From Nocardioides euryhalodurans (GTDB taxonomy: Bacteria > Actinomycetota > Actinomycetes > Propionibacteriales > Nocardioidaceae), in contig NZ_CP038267.1 in NCBI RefSeq assembly GCF_004564375.1, positions 124,001 through 188,000 on the forward strand: 64,000 nucleotides of DNA. The letters run 5' to 3'. The position numbers and the translations under genes are program-made. Below the pieces are notes generated by a model. That model ran no database searches, was not told the origin of the DNA, and saw nothing but the letters and a program-made list of their open reading frames with translations. Below, piece after piece: positions 1 through 10,505 of this stretch (within the stretch, counting starts at the first letter, position 1; every line of letters starts with the position of its first letter).

Positions 1-1486
1 CGTCCTCGAGGTGCTCGACGGCCAGGGGGACGGAGCCGGCGTACTGCTCGAGCGTGCCGAGGACGAGCAGCGCCTCGCCCCGTGCCTCCTCCGGGGTGGT
101 CCCGGACAGCAGCCGGCCTGCCAGCACTCGGACCCGGGCGACGTCACCGGCCACGAACGCATCGTGGGTCGCCCCGGCCAGCCGGTGGGCGGCGAGGTCG
201 CGGTCCGGGGTGAGCTCGCTCGCTCGCTCGAGCGCTGCCGATGCCGCGGCGTGACCCAGCCGGTCACGGTCGGCCTCGGCCACCGCGGCCAGCTCGGTGG
301 CGAGGGAGGCGTCCGGGCCGGTCACGGCGTACGCCCGGTGCCACGTCCGTGACCGGTCGCCGGCAGGGAGCGCGCCGGCCAGCGCACGGTGGGCGGCGCG
401 GATCCGCGACGGCGGGGCGAGGGAGAGGACGGCGCTGCGCAGCAGGGGGTGACGGAACTCGGGGCGGCCGGAGACCGCGGCCAGCACGCCCCGGTCGCGG
501 GCCTCGTCGAGGGCGTCGGCCACGTCGACCCCGGAGGTGGTGAGGACCGTGGCGACCGCGGCCGCGGCGTCGCTGGTCCGGCCGGCCACGGCGAGCAGGA
601 GCGCCGCCTCCGAGGCTGCCGGTGACAGCCCGGAGATCGTCGCCCGGTGCAGCTCCCCGACCCGGTCGCCGGCCGGCAGCGGGTCGGGCAGGGGTGCGGC
701 CCCGACCCGCTGGGCGTCGTCGAGCCCCTCGGCGACGGCCAGCAGGGCCAAGGGGTTCCCGCCGGTGCGCTCTCGGAGGTCCTCCACGACCGCCGATGCC
801 GTCCCCGGAGGCAGCAGGGAGGCCACGGCCGGGGTGGCCAGGCCGACCACCGGGAGGAGCGCCAGGCCGCGGGTGAGGTCCGGGTGTGAGCCGCCTGGAC
901 GCGTGGTGGCGACGAAGGCGACCGCGTCGGGTCCGAGCCGCCGGGCGGCGAAGGTGAGGGCTGCCGCCGACTCCCGGTCCAGCCACTGGAGGTCGTCGAC
1001 GAGGACCAGCACCGGGCCGCGCTCCGCGGCGGCAGCCAGCAGCGACATGGTCGCGGCTGCGACGAGGAAGCGGTCCGCGACCGACGGGAGGTCCGACCAG
1101 CCGAGCGCCGCGGTCAGGGCCTCGGCCTGCACCGGCGCCAGGTCGGACAACAGGTCACGGACCGGGCTGCACAGCTCGAGCAGGCCGGCATGCGCGAGCG
1201 AGGAGTCGCTCTCCGCGCCGCGCGCGGTCAGGCACGTGAAGCCCGTCGCCATCGCGCGGGCGGCCTCGAGCAGGGTCGTCTTGCCGACCCCGGGATCACC
1301 CTCCAGCAGGAGGGTCGAGCAGCGCCCGGCGGCGGCGTCCGCGAGCACCTCGGCGATCCGTTGCAGCTCGCCGTCACGCCCCACCACACCCGCCGGACCG
1401 AGGGATCTGCCGGACGCGACCGGATCGCTCCCGGTGGGAGGTTCGCCGGGAGGCAGGTCGTGGAGAGGAGGCCCCGGTGCGGACAT
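1..1486 (-). CDS. LAL/LuxR-type AAA regulator (partial; C-terminus off window)
   Basis: Only the N-terminal 495 codons are present; the reading frame runs off the left edge. The product has a Walker A motif GDPGVGKT at residues 63-70, a Walker B LVLVDDLQWLD near residue 155, and a helical region resembling the middle of large ATP-binding LuxR (LAL) regulators. It is similar in layout to the complete LAL protein at 41358-44096. The expected C-terminal helix-turn-helix lies outside the window, so the LuxR assignment is by resemblance. The ATG at 1486 gives a start just before the P-loop domain; upstream ATGs are out of frame. Nothing nearby reveals its target. Confidence 0.75.
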   Translation of the reverse strand, partial: MSAPGPPLHDLPPGEPPTGSDPVASGRSLGPAGVVGRDGELQRIAEVLADAAAGRCSTLLLEGDPGVGKTTLLEAARAMATGFTCLTARGAESDSSLAHAGLLELCSPVRDLLSDLAPVQAEALTAALGWSDLPSVADRFLVAAATMSLLAAAAERGPVLVLVDDLQWLDRESAAALTFAARRLGPDAVAFVATTRPGGSHPDLTRGLALLPVVGLATPAVASLLPPGTASAVVEDLRERTGGNPLALLAVAEGLDDAQRVGAAPLPDPLPAGDRVGELHRATISGLSPAASEAALLLAVAGRTSDAAAAVATVLTTSGVDVADALDEARDRGVLAAVSGRPEFRHPLLRSAVLSLAPPSRIRAAHRALAGALPAGDRSRTWHRAYAVTGPDASLATELAAVAEADRDRLGHAAASAALERASELTPDRDLAAHRLAGATHDAFVAGDVARVRVLAGRLLSGTTPEEARGEALLVLGTLEQYAGSVPLAVEHLED

Positions 1487-1631
1487 CACCTCGCATCCTA
1501 GGTGCGCTGGAGCGGTGGGCAGGCTCACCGGGATGGGCCTACTGCGCCCTCCTCCCGGCGCGACCGTTGCTCCGGCCCGTTCCGCGGGTCCGGAGCGGAC
1601 CGCGACGCAGCACGTCCGGGGAGGAGGGGCC

Positions 1632-2129
1632 GTGATCACCTTCGCCGGCATCTCGCACCTCGCCCTGACCGTGACGGACCTCGACGTGAGCGAGCGGTTC
1701 TACACCGAGGTCCTCGACTTCGTCACCGTGCTCGACGTCGGTCACGGCCGGGTCCTGATGCACCCGGGGACCGGCTTCACACTGGGCCTGGCGCGGCACG
1801 AGGAGGCGTACGGCGGCCCCTTCACCGAGCTGCGCACCGGACTGGACCACCTCGGGTTGACCGCCTCGTCGCGGGAGGAGCTCGAGGAGTGGGTCCGACG
1901 CTTCGACGAGTGGGGTGTCACGTACACCCCGATCCGGGACATGGAGATGGGCTCGCACCTGAACTTCCGGGACCCGGACGGGATCGCCCTGGAGCTCGAC
2001 TGCCCGAACGAGCTGGCGGAGACCGCCCGCGCGGCGCTGGCGTCGGGGGCCACCGCCGAGGACATCGCCGCGTTCGTCGCCGAGCACCTGGGACCGGAGC
2101 TCGCACCCCGGCCGCTCCCGGTGCGCTGA
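1632..2129 (+). CDS. VOC (glyoxalase/bleomycin-resistance fold) protein
   Basis: This 165-residue protein has the paired beta-alpha-beta-beta-beta units of the vicinal oxygen chelate superfamily. It opens ITFAGISHLALTVTDLDVSE and has a second metal-type histidine in TGLDHLGL and a glutamate in IALELDC, matching the usual H/H/E metal ligands. The GTG at 1632 follows a strong GAGGAGGGG ribosome site, which fixes the start although the frame is open further upstream. The family includes glyoxalases, dioxygenases and resistance proteins that bind drugs; substrate cannot be told from sequence. It lies alone between a divergent regulator and a convergent exporter. Confidence 0.85.
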   Translation: MITFAGISHLALTVTDLDVSERFYTEVLDFVTVLDVGHGRVLMHPGTGFTLGLARHEEAYGGPFTELRTGLDHLGLTASSREELEEWVRRFDEWGVTYTPIRDMEMGSHLNFRDPDGIALELDCPNELAETARAALASGATAEDIAAFVAEHLGPELAPRPLPVR

Positions 2130-2130
2130 C

Positions 2131-3888
2131 TCAGCCCTGGGCGCGGAGCGACACCGCGGTCGCGACGCCGCGGGTGGGGGCGCCGCGGAAGAGCACCAGC
2201 GCGAGGCCGGCGGCGATGACCGCGCACAGGGCGGCCCCGAGGAAGACCGTCTGCTCCTGGGCGATCCCCGCCTCCTTGAGCAGCAGGGTGAACTCGGCGC
2301 AGCGGCTGTCGCCGCCGCAGACGTCCCGCACGTCCGGCAGGTCGGCCTGCTCCGCGTAGTAGCGGCGCAGGCCGATCGTGGTGAGGGCGGAGATCCCGAC
2401 CAGCATGCCGACCATCCGCGCCACCACGACGAAGGCGGAGGCCAGCCCGTGGACGTCGTCGTCGGTCGAGGCGAGCACCGCCGCGTTGACGGGGGCCAGC
2501 GCGAGGCCGAAGCCGAGGCCGCCGAGCACCAGCGGCACGGTGGACGTGGCCTGGTCGAGCGAGGTCAGCCCCCACCGGCTCATCAGGACGAACGCGACGG
2601 CTGCGCAGGCCATGCCGACCGCGGTCACCACGCCGGCCGGCAGGGTCCGGACCAGGTAGCCGCCCAGCACGGCTCCGACCGGGAGGGCCACGAGGAACCG
2701 GACCAGCACCAGCGCGGCCAGCAGCTGGGAGTCGCCGTGGACCGTGGTGCGCGCGAAGAGCGGGATGTCGATCAGGGCCGCGATGAGTGCCGCCCCGACG
2801 AAGAAGCTGACCAGCATCGAGCCCCAGGCCGGCGTACGAGCGAGGGCGCCGCGGGGCACCAGCGGCGCGTCGGCCCGGCGGAGGTGGAGCACGAACGCCG
2901 CGGTGGCGGCGGCGGCTCCGAGGAGGTACCAGAGCCCCTGGTCCGAGAACACCTGCAGCTTCGGGTCCGCGGTGGCGAACGCGAGGATCACGCCCCCCAG
3001 CGCGAGCGCGAGGTACGCCGACCCGAGCAGGTCGGCCTCGCGGGCCCCGGCTGCCCAGCCGCGGAGGTCGACCAGCGGCCGGGTCGCGGTCAGGCAGCGG
3101 ACGACGAGCAGCACGAGGGCGAGGATCGCGGTCAGCCCGAGCGGCGTGAGCCACCGCCCGCTGCCCACCACGGGGATGAACAGCTGGCCCCACGTGAGGT
3201 CGCGCAGCAGCGGCGGGGGTTGCACGAAGACCAGGCCGCCCGCCACCAGGGTCACCAGCAGCAGCGCCGCCCCGACCAGGTCCGGGCGGCCGCGGGTCCG
3301 GGTGTCCGGTGCCGCCGCCCGGATCGCCGCGGCGAGGACCAGTCCGACCACGAGGTTGACCGCGAAGATGGCCCGCCAGTCGGCGACGGACAGCACCAGG
3401 GCCCCGAAGAGCGGCCCGACGACGCTGCCGAGCTCCTGGACGGCGGAGACCACGCCGAGCGGCACGCCGCGCCGCTCGGTGGGGTAGAGGTCGGCGACCA
3501 GGGCGAGCGTGGCCGGGACCAGGCCACCGCCGCCCACGCCCTGCAGGAACCTGCCGGTCACCATCGTCGGCATGTCGTAGGCGAGCGTCGTGACCAGGCT
3601 GCCGACGGCGAACAGGACCAGCGCTGCGGTGAGCACGGGCACCCGGCCGCGGAGGTCGGCGATCCGGCCGATGAGCGGCAGCATCGCGACGTACCCGAGG
3701 AGGAACCCGGACACGATCGGTGCCGCCCGCTGCAGCTGGTCGATGGGGATGCCGACGGCGTTCATCATCTCCGGCAGCGCCAGCACCACGACGTAGGTGT
3801 CGGCGGCGGCGAACGCCACCGCGACGGACGCCAGCGCCAGCAGCAGCCGGGCCCGACCGTCGACGGCCCCAGCCCGCGGCGCGCTCAT
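2131..3888 (-). CDS. MFS exporter, P55 (Rv1410c)-like
   Basis: The product has 585 residues and about 14 membrane segments, as in the DHA2 branch of the major facilitator superfamily. The first helix carries DTYVVV at residues 30-35, followed by VGIPIDQLQRAAPIVSGFLL and a motif-A loop GRIADLRGR. This wording is very close to what I recall of mycobacterial P55 (Rv1410c). Its ATG overlaps the stop of the upstream LppX/LprG-type lipoprotein gene, the same pairing as lprG-P55, where the two proteins export triacylated glycolipid. The real cargo here is unknown. A generic drug pump is the alternative. The gene ends 2 bp from the convergent VOC gene. Confidence 0.85.
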   Translation of the reverse strand: MSAPRAGAVDGRARLLLALASVAVAFAAADTYVVVLALPEMMNAVGIPIDQLQRAAPIVSGFLLGYVAMLPLIGRIADLRGRVPVLTAALVLFAVGSLVTTLAYDMPTMVTGRFLQGVGGGGLVPATLALVADLYPTERRGVPLGVVSAVQELGSVVGPLFGALVLSVADWRAIFAVNLVVGLVLAAAIRAAAPDTRTRGRPDLVGAALLLVTLVAGGLVFVQPPPLLRDLTWGQLFIPVVGSGRWLTPLGLTAILALVLLVVRCLTATRPLVDLRGWAAGAREADLLGSAYLALALGGVILAFATADPKLQVFSDQGLWYLLGAAAATAAFVLHLRRADAPLVPRGALARTPAWGSMLVSFFVGAALIAALIDIPLFARTTVHGDSQLLAALVLVRFLVALPVGAVLGGYLVRTLPAGVVTAVGMACAAVAFVLMSRWGLTSLDQATSTVPLVLGGLGFGLALAPVNAAVLASTDDDVHGLASAFVVVARMVGMLVGISALTTIGLRRYYAEQADLPDVRDVCGGDSRCAEFTLLLKEAGIAQEQTVFLGAALCAVIAAGLALVLFRGAPTRGVATAVSLRAQG

Positions 3889-4571
3889 GGGGCGGTGATG
3901 TCCTGCTCGGTGCCGTAGTCGTCGAAGTCGATGACGTAGGTCATCGGCTCGGTGTCGGGGTAGAAGACGCCGGTCAGCCGGGCGGAGCGCAGCTCCCCCT
4001 CGTCGGTGACGGTGTAGGTCGCGTCGAAGTCGCCGGACGCGCTGGGGATCACGTTCCCGACGACGTCGCCGGGGACGGTGCCGGTGTACTCCGTGAGGAC
4101 TTCGCGGTTGTCCTCGCCGCCACGGACGCTCTCACCGGCCTCGAGGTCGGTCGTCGCCGGCAGCAGCGAGGACAGTCCCTCCTCGGTGCTCATCAGGCCG
4201 GCCGGGTCGGGGGCGCCGTACTCGGCCGGGTCGACGTCGGACCAGCCGGGCGTGAGCGGGATCTGGGCGTAGACGGTGCCGTCCACGGCCACGACGGGCA
4301 CCTCGAAGTCGGTACCGGCCAGGACCACCGTGAGCGTGCCGTCGAAGGCCGGGGCGTGGGTGCCGACACCCTCGGCCGCCCGGATCGCCGTGACGCCCTC
4401 GGGGAGGTCCTCCCCGGTCATGGTGATCGCCACGCCGCTGGTCTCGTCGAGCGTCGTCTTCGCGAGCTCCATCACCTCGGCGGGCGTGCGCTCACCGGTC
4501 GCGGTGTCGGCGTCGCTGCAGGCCGTCAGGACCACCAGGCCGACGGCGAGGACCGGCACGAGTCGGCGCAT
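3885..4571 (-). CDS. lprG: LppX/LprAFG-family lipoprotein (LprG-like)
   Basis: A short charged start (MRRL) leads into a hydrophobic signal and a lipobox LTAC with the lipidated cysteine at residue 18. The 228-residue product then shows the LppX_LprAFG fold: alternating beta strands, EVMELAKTTLDETSGVAITM near the front, and a Y/F-rich end (GVFYPDTEPMTYVIDFDDYG). Family members are periplasmic lipid carriers with a hydrophobic pocket. The gene overlaps the P55-like exporter by 4 bases and starts 5 bases after the parC stop, so all three may be cotranscribed. I chose the ATG at 4571 over the one 18 bases upstream because it gives a standard lipoprotein signal. The symbol rests on family and on the exporter partner. 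Confidence 0.82.
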   Translation of the reverse strand: MRRLVPVLAVGLVVLTACSDADTATGERTPAEVMELAKTTLDETSGVAITMTGEDLPEGVTAIRAAEGVGTHAPAFDGTLTVVLAGTDFEVPVVAVDGTVYAQIPLTPGWSDVDPAEYGAPDPAGLMSTEEGLSSLLPATTDLEAGESVRGGEDNREVLTEYTGTVPGDVVGNVIPSASGDFDATYTVTDEGELRSARLTGVFYPDTEPMTYVIDFDDYGTEQDITAP

Positions 4572-4575
4572 GCCG

Positions 4576-7053
4576 TCAGCCTCCCACACCGGCGGTCGCC
4601 CCGAGGCGTACGGCGACGGGCCCGGCGCAGGCGGCGATGGGCTGGGTCCCGGGGACCCCGGAGCCGTCCCGGCGACCGGTGGCCGCGGGCAGCTCGACCG
4701 GCGCGCCGCTGTCGGCGGCCGCGCGGGCCGGTGCCGGACCTGCCCAGGCGAACACCAGGGTGTCCTCGCCCTTGAGGAACCGGTGGCAGCGCACGCCGCC
4801 GGTGGCCCGGCCCTTCGGGGGGTACTCGCCGAACGGCGTCACCTTGACCGCGCCCGGCTCGGTCCCGGGCAGGGCGGTCCCGGAGCCGGAGGCGGTCACC
4901 AGGACCGCGTCGGCCGGGTCGAACGCCGTGAAGGAGACGACGCGGTCGCCCGGACCGAGCTTGACCCCGGCCATGCCGCCCCCGGAGCGACCCTGCGGCC
5001 GCACGGACGACGCGCTGAACTGCAGCAGCTGCGCATGGGCGGTGACGAAGCACAGCGTCTCCTCGCCCGTCGCGAGCTCCACGGCCCCGACGACCTCGTC
5101 GCCGTCCTTGAGCGAGATCACGTCCCACTCGTCGCGGCCGAGCACCTCGGGGTTGACCCGCTTGACGACGCCCTGACGGGTGCCGAGGGCCAGCCCCGGC
5201 CCCTCGGTGGCGAGCGAGGTGAGCGCCAGCGCGGACTCGCCCTGGTCGAGCGGGAGCATCTCGGTGAGCGGCAGTCCGCCCTGCAGGTTGGGGTCGTTGG
5301 CCGATGCGGGCAGCTGGGGCAGGTCGAGCACGCTCAGTCGCAGGCAGCGGCCCCGTGAGGTCAGCACGCCGACCTCGCCGCGCGCGGTGGTCCGGACGGC
5401 CGAGACGACCACGTCGTGGTTGGCGCGCGCCTCGCCCTGGCCGGGCAGGTCGTCGCTGCCGGAGCGGGCGAGCAGCCCGCTCGCGGAGAGGTAGGCGAAG
5501 CAGGGGTCGTCGGCGACCTCGAGCGGGGTCGCGGCGGCGGTGACCGCGGCGCTGCCCGCCGACTGGAGCAGCACGGTCCGCCGCGGCGTGCCGTACGTCT
5601 TCGCGACCTCGGCGAGCTCCTCGGCCACCAGGGATCGCAGCAGCCCCTCGTCGGCGAGGATCGCGTCGAGCTCCTCGATCTCGCGCTTGAGCGTCTCCTG
5701 CTCCTTCTCGAGCTCGATCCTGCTGAAGCGGGTCAGGCGGCGCAGCTGCATCTCGAGGATGTAGTCGGCCTGCGCCTGGGAGAGGTCGAAGACGCTCATC
5801 AGCCGCTCGCGCGCGGCCCCGGTGTCGTCGGAGGTCCGGATCACCTGGATGACCTCGTCGATGTCGAGCAGCGCGATCAGCAGGCCGTCGACGAGGTGCA
5901 GCCGGTCGGCCTTCTTGTCGCGGCGGAACTGGGACCGGCGGCGGACCACGTCGTAGCGGTGGCCCAGGAACACCTCGAGCAGCTGCTTGAGACCGAGGGT
6001 GCGCGGCTGGCTGTCGACGAGCGCCACGCAGTTGATGCCGAAGGAGTCCTCCATCGGCGTCTGCTTGTAGAGCTGCTCGAGGAGGGCCTCGGGGACGAAG
6101 CCGTTCTTGACCTCGATGACGAGCCGCAGGCCCTTCTCGCGATCGGTGAGGTCCTTGATGTCGGCGATGCCCTGCAGCTTCTTGCCCTGCACGAGGGTCT
6201 TGATCCGCTCGACGACCTTCTCGGTGCCGACGCCGTAGGGGAGCTCGGTCACGACGATGCCCTTGCGGCGGCCGACGGTCTCCACGCGGGTGGTGGCCCG
6301 CATCCGGAAGCTGCCCCGGCCCGTCTCGTACGCGTCGCGGATGCCGTCGAGGCCGACGATCTTGCCGCCCGTGGGCAGGTCCGGGCCGGGCACGAAGCGC
6401 ATCAGGTCGTCGAGGCTCGCCTCGGGGTGCTTGATGAGGTGCCGGAGCGCCTGCACCACCTCGACGAGGTTGTGCGGCGCGATGTTGGTGGCCATGCCGA
6501 CCGCGATGCCGGTGGTGCCGTTGACGATCAGGTTCGGGATCGCCGCGGGGAGCACGACCGGCTCGGTCTCGCGGCTGTCGTAGTTGGGCTTGAAGTCGAC
6601 GGTGTCCTCGTCGATCGAGTCGGTCATCGCCACCGCGGGTGGCGCCATCCGGCACTCGGTGTAGCGCATCGCGGCAGGGGAGTCGTCCGGGGAGCCGAAG
6701 TTGCCGTGCCCGTCGATCATCGGCAGCCGCATGGACCACGGCTGCGCCATCCGGACCAGGGCGTCGTAGATCGCACCGTCGCCGTGGGGGTGCAGCCGAC
6801 CCATCACCTCGCCCACCACGCGGGCCGACTTCACGTGACCGCGGTCGGGCCGCAGGAACATGTCGTTCATCGTGTAGAGGATCCGGCGCTGCACCGGCTT
6901 GAGGCCGTCACGGGCGTCGGGGAGGGCGCGCGAGTAGATGACCGAGTAGGCGTACTCCAGGAACGACGACTGCATCTCGTCCCTGATGTCGGTGTCGAGG
7001 ATGTGCTCCTCGAAGTCCTCCGGGGGAGGCTGCTTGGTCGTCCGGCGTGCCAT
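4576..7053 (-). CDS. parC: DNA topoisomerase IV subunit A (ParC-type)
   Basis: This 825-residue type II topoisomerase subunit cuts and passes DNA together with a ParE subunit that is not in the window. The catalytic tyrosine is Y131 in [10 protein letters not shown]. The quinolone-pocket motif is HPHGDG at 88-93, with glycine where E. coli GyrA has Ser83. The tower and coiled-coil follow, then a beta-pinwheel C-terminal domain. A true GyrA box (QRRGGKG) is absent; the nearest stretch is [12 protein letters not shown], which fits the Streptomyces-type ParC rather than gyrase. An in-frame ATG lies 9 bases further up (7062); either start is possible. The lprG-like gene follows after 4 bases. Confidence 0.93.
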   Translation of the reverse strand: MARRTTKQPPPEDFEEHILDTDIRDEMQSSFLEYAYSVIYSRALPDARDGLKPVQRRILYTMNDMFLRPDRGHVKSARVVGEVMGRLHPHGDGAIYDALVRMAQPWSMRLPMIDGHGNFGSPDDSPAAMRYTECRMAPPAVAMTDSIDEDTVDFKPNYDSRETEPVVLPAAIPNLIVNGTTGIAVGMATNIAPHNLVEVVQALRHLIKHPEASLDDLMRFVPGPDLPTGGKIVGLDGIRDAYETGRGSFRMRATTRVETVGRRKGIVVTELPYGVGTEKVVERIKTLVQGKKLQGIADIKDLTDREKGLRLVIEVKNGFVPEALLEQLYKQTPMEDSFGINCVALVDSQPRTLGLKQLLEVFLGHRYDVVRRRSQFRRDKKADRLHLVDGLLIALLDIDEVIQVIRTSDDTGAARERLMSVFDLSQAQADYILEMQLRRLTRFSRIELEKEQETLKREIEELDAILADEGLLRSLVAEELAEVAKTYGTPRRTVLLQSAGSAAVTAAATPLEVADDPCFAYLSASGLLARSGSDDLPGQGEARANHDVVVSAVRTTARGEVGVLTSRGRCLRLSVLDLPQLPASANDPNLQGGLPLTEMLPLDQGESALALTSLATEGPGLALGTRQGVVKRVNPEVLGRDEWDVISLKDGDEVVGAVELATGEETLCFVTAHAQLLQFSASSVRPQGRSGGGMAGVKLGPGDRVVSFTAFDPADAVLVTASGSGTALPGTEPGAVKVTPFGEYPPKGRATGGVRCHRFLKGEDTLVFAWAGPAPARAAADSGAPVELPAATGRRDGSGVPGTQPIAACAGPVAVRLGATAGVGG

Positions 7054-7176
7054 GGGCGCCATTGTCCCCGGCGCCGCCCCCCGATCCGGCGGCGACCCAC
7101 CGAGGAGGTCCCAGACCTCGCGGGAGGTGGCGCGTTCGGGAGGGGTCGTGTGCACGTGGGGGTGGTGGGGGACCGA

Positions 7177-7182
7177 TAGATT
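7177..7182 (+). promoter_or_regulatory. -10 box of a likely leaderless transcript
   Basis: TAGATT ends 6 bases before the ATG of the GNAT fusion gene. No Shine-Dalgarno sequence sits between them, so transcription probably starts at the A of the start codon. The same spacing recurs before several genes in this window. Confidence 0.55.
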
Positions 7183-7188
7183 CGGACC

Positions 7189-9888
7189 ATGTCGCAGGCC
7201 GAGGAGACCGCCCTGCCCCCGAGGCACTGGGAGGCGGACGTGCTGCTGCGCGACGGCCGGACCGCCCAGATCCGCCCGATCCGGGGCGACGACGGCGAGC
7301 TCCTCGTCGACTTCTACGGACGCGTGTCCGACGAGTCGAAGTACTACCGGTTCTTCTCGCCGATGCCGACCCTGTCCGACAAGGACGTCCACCGCTTCGT
7401 CAACGTCGACCACGTCGAGCGGGTCGCCCTGGTGATGCTGCTCGGCGGCCAGATGATCGCGGTCGGGCGCTACGACGTGGTCCAGCCGGGCGAGGCCGAG
7501 GTCGCCTTCCTCGTCGAGGACCGCCACCAGGGCCGCGGCATCGCCCAGCTGCTCCTCGAGCACCTCGCCCAGGCCGGCCGGGAGCGCGGGATCGACCGCT
7601 TCGTCGCCGAGGTGCTCCCCGACAACCAGAAGATGATCCGGACCTTCCGGGACGCCGGCTACCACGTCGCCTCCGAGTACGAGGACGGCGTCATGATGCT
7701 GGAGTTCCCGATCGACCCGACCGACACCTCGGTCGGCGTGATGACCTCGCGCGAGCACCGCGCGGAGGCCGCCTCGATCGACCGCTTCTTCCACCCGCGC
7801 TCGGTGGCCGTGATCGGGGCCAGCCGACGTCGCGACACGATCGGGGCGGCGCTGGTCCGCAACCTGGTCACCGGCAACTTCACCGGCCGCGTCTACGCCG
7901 TCAACCAGAGCTCCGAGGCGGTCTCCGGGCTGCCGGCGTACGCCACCGTCAACGACATCCCCGACGAGGTCGACGTCGCCATCGTGGCGGTGCCGGCCGA
8001 GGCGGTGCAGGACGTCGTCCTCGACTGCGCGGCCAAGGGCGTGCACGGCCTGGTCGTGATCTCCTCGGGCTTCGCCGAGACCGGCGAGGAGGGCCGCCAG
8101 CGGCAGCGCCGGCTGCTCGGGCTCTCCCGCTCCTACGGCCTGCGCCTGATCGGCCCCAACTGCCTCGGCGTCATCAACACCGAGTCCGCGATCTCGCTCA
8201 ACGCCTCGCTCTCCACCGTGATGCCCCCGCGGGGCCGGGCCGGCTTCTTCTGCCAGTCCGGCGCGCTGGGCTCGGCGATCCTGGAGAAGGTCAACAACCG
8301 CGGGCTGGGCCTCTCGACGTTCGTCAGCGCGGGCAACCGTGCCGACGTGTCGGGCAACGACCTCCTGCAGTACTGGGAGGAGGACGACACCACCGAGGTG
8401 GTGCTCCTCTACCTCGAGTCGATCGGCAACCCGCGCAAGTTCTCCCGCATCGCCCGCCGAGTCTCGCTGCGCAAGCCGATCATCGCTGTCCGGTCGGGCC
8501 GGACCACCCAGGGCGTGCCGATGGGGCAGATGGTGCGCCAGATCGCGGCGCCGGTGCAGGCCGTCGACGCCATGTTCCGCCAGGCCGGCGTGATCCAGGT
8601 CGACACCCTCGAGGAGATGTTCGACGTCGCCCAGCTGCTCGCCCACCAGCCGCTGCCGCGCGGCCGGCGGGTGGCGGTGGTCGGCAACTCCGACGCGCTC
8701 GGGCTGCTGGCGGCCGACGCGGCCGCCGAGGTGGGGCTCGTCGTCAACCGCTCGGTCGCACTGGGTGCCGAGGCGACGGCCGAGGACTTCGAGGACGCCC
8801 TCGACCAGGCGATCGACGACCCCGACGTCGACGCCGTCGTGGCCGTCTACATCCCGCCCCTCAACGTCTCCGGCGAGGACGTCGCCAACGTCCTGGCCGC
8901 CGTGGGGGAGCAGTCCGACAAGCCGTTGGTCTCCAGCTTCCTGGGCGCCGAGGGGGTGCCGGAGCTGCTCCGGGTCCCCGACGTCGCCGGGCAGTCGGCG
9001 GGCCGCGGGTCGGTGCCGTCCTACCCCGCGGTGGAGGCCGCGGTGCGCGCGCTCGCGCGCGTCGTCGGGTACGCCGTGTGGCTGCGCACCCCCGACGGTG
9101 CCGCGCTCGACACCTCCGACCTCGACACGGCCCGCGCCCGGGGACTGGTCAGCGCGGCCCTCCAGCGCCACCCCGAGGGCACCCAGCTCTCCGAGGAGGA
9201 CGTGGTCGCGCTGCTGGCGGCGTACGGCATCACGCTCTGGACCGAACGGGCCGCGGACACCCTCGCCGCCGCGCAGGAAGCGGGCGAGCAGCTCGGCTGG
9301 GACGTCGTCCTCAAGGCGACGGCCGGCCACCTCCGGGAGCGCCCCGACCTGGCCCACGTGTGGCGCAACATCGACACCCCGGAGGAGATGGCCGACGCCT
9401 GGGCGTCGCTCAACGCGCTCATCACCAGCACCGACAAGGCCGGCTTCGTGGTCCAGAAGAACGCCCCGCCTGGCGTGCCCGTCGCGGTCGGCAGCCTGGA
9501 GGACCCGCTGTTCGGGCCGGTCGTCTCCTTCGGCATCGCCGGGCCGATGACCGAGCTGCTCGGCGACCGCGCCTACCGCATCCCGCCCATCGGGGAGCGC
9601 GACGCCGCGGCGATGGTCCGCGAGATCAAGGCCTCGCCGATGCTCTTCGGCTACCGCGGCTCCGAGATCGTCGACGTGGCGCAGGTCGAGCGGCTGATCC
9701 TGCAGATCGCGCAGCTCCAGCACGACCTGCCGCAGGTGAGCGCGCTGGACCTGCCCCTGGTGCTCGTGGGCGCCGACCGGGTCTCGGTGCTGCGGGCCTC
9801 GGTGCGGGTCGACCCGGTCGCCGACTCGCGCTCGGACTGGTTCGCGCGCCGGATGCCCACGGTGCCGGGGGACACGCTCCCCGGGTGA
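7189..9888 (+). CDS. GNAT acetyltransferase fused to acyl-CoA synthetase (NDP-forming)-like domains
   Basis: The 899-residue product starts with a GNAT domain (about residues 15-185; acetyl-CoA loop [17 protein letters not shown]). It continues with a CoA-binding Rossmann domain ([17 protein letters not shown], from about 193), succinyl-CoA-ligase-like domains ([13 protein letters not shown]) and a C-terminal ATP-grasp-like domain from about 690. The layout resembles Pat/PatZ lysine acetyltransferases with the GNAT placed first. The stretch where active acetyl-CoA synthetases carry the phosphohistidine motif SHTG reads [15 protein letters not shown], so the synthetase half is probably non-catalytic and may sense acyl-CoA or acetate. 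Targets are unknown, commonly metabolic enzymes such as Acs. The start follows a -10 box directly. Confidence 0.88.
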   Translation: MSQAEETALPPRHWEADVLLRDGRTAQIRPIRGDDGELLVDFYGRVSDESKYYRFFSPMPTLSDKDVHRFVNVDHVERVALVMLLGGQMIAVGRYDVVQPGEAEVAFLVEDRHQGRGIAQLLLEHLAQAGRERGIDRFVAEVLPDNQKMIRTFRDAGYHVASEYEDGVMMLEFPIDPTDTSVGVMTSREHRAEAASIDRFFHPRSVAVIGASRRRDTIGAALVRNLVTGNFTGRVYAVNQSSEAVSGLPAYATVNDIPDEVDVAIVAVPAEAVQDVVLDCAAKGVHGLVVISSGFAETGEEGRQRQRRLLGLSRSYGLRLIGPNCLGVINTESAISLNASLSTVMPPRGRAGFFCQSGALGSAILEKVNNRGLGLSTFVSAGNRADVSGNDLLQYWEEDDTTEVVLLYLESIGNPRKFSRIARRVSLRKPIIAVRSGRTTQGVPMGQMVRQIAAPVQAVDAMFRQAGVIQVDTLEEMFDVAQLLAHQPLPRGRRVAVVGNSDALGLLAADAAAEVGLVVNRSVALGAEATAEDFEDALDQAIDDPDVDAVVAVYIPPLNVSGEDVANVLAAVGEQSDKPLVSSFLGAEGVPELLRVPDVAGQSAGRGSVPSYPAVEAAVRALARVVGYAVWLRTPDGAALDTSDLDTARARGLVSAALQRHPEGTQLSEEDVVALLAAYGITLWTERAADTLAAAQEAGEQLGWDVVLKATAGHLRERPDLAHVWRNIDTPEEMADAWASLNALITSTDKAGFVVQKNAPPGVPVAVGSLEDPLFGPVVSFGIAGPMTELLGDRAYRIPPIGERDAAAMVREIKASPMLFGYRGSEIVDVAQVERLILQIAQLQHDLPQVSALDLPLVLVGADRVSVLRASVRVDPVADSRSDWFARRMPTVPGDTLPG

Positions 9889-9917
9889 GCGTCCCGGTGC
9901 CGTGACAGACTGCGACC

Positions 9918-10505
9918 ATGCGCTCCCGCACGTCCTCCGAACTCGACCGCGCCAGCGAGCTGCGCGAGGCCATCGACCGCACCGGCTACTACCCCGAGGT
10001 CGTCGCCGACGGCGTGCGGGCCGCGGTCGCGGGGGAGCCGGTGCTGGCGTTCTTCGTCCACCACGAGCCGACCTTCGACCGTGACGAGGTACGCCGCCAC
10101 CTGACCGTGGTCGTGCTGACGCCGAGCCGGCTGGTGCTGGCCCACACCGACGAGCACGCCGGCGACGACCTGCTGCCCGAGCCCTACACGTCGACCTCGA
10201 CCGAGGCGATCGCCCTGTCGGCGGTCAAGTCCGTCCTGGTCACACGGATGGTGACCAGCCCCGCCGAGGGGCCGAGCCTGCCCGCCGAGGCGATGCTGAC
10301 GATCGGCTGGGGTGCGGTCGGCCGGCTGGAGCTGGAACCCGCAGGCTGCTCCGACCCCGAGTGCGACGCCGACCACGGCTACACCGGGTCGCTCACCTCC
10401 GACGACTTCTCGCTGCGGGTCTCGGCCGCGGCGGAGGGGGCCGACGGCGTCGACCGGCTGCTGGAGTTCGCCGAGTCGCTGTCGGCGAGGACCCACTCCG
10501 CGTGA
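9918..10505 (+). CDS. DUF5998 family protein
   Basis: A soluble 195-residue protein matching the actinobacterial DUF5998 family as I know it. Typical stretches are [25 protein letters not shown] and [25 protein letters not shown], and a C(x)4C pair occurs in [15 protein letters not shown]. No function is established. Its stop overlaps the GTG of the downstream phosphodiesterase gene, a pairing I recall from other actinobacteria, so the two products probably work together. A CAGACT -10-like box ends 6 bases before the ATG, so the transcript may be leaderless. Confidence 0.8.
   Translation: MRSRTSSELDRASELREAIDRTGYYPEVVADGVRAAVAGEPVLAFFVHHEPTFDRDEVRRHLTVVVLTPSRLVLAHTDEHAGDDLLPEPYTSTSTEAIALSAVKSVLVTRMVTSPAEGPSLPAEAMLTIGWGAVGRLELEPAGCSDPECDADHGYTGSLTSDDFSLRVSAAAEGADGVDRLLEFAESLSARTHSA

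Noticed and set aside
2378..3918. Plus-strand frames antisense to the P55-like exporter
   Set aside because: Rich in Gln/Arg/His/Gly and without family resemblance, they mirror the hydrophobic codons of the exporter on the other strand.
4576..9723. A 1715-codon open frame on the minus strand spanning parC and the whole GNAT fusion gene
   Set aside because: Only its C-terminal part (parC, from 7053) resembles a protein. The rest is antisense to the GNAT fusion gene and has the low-complexity wording of high-GC shadow frames.
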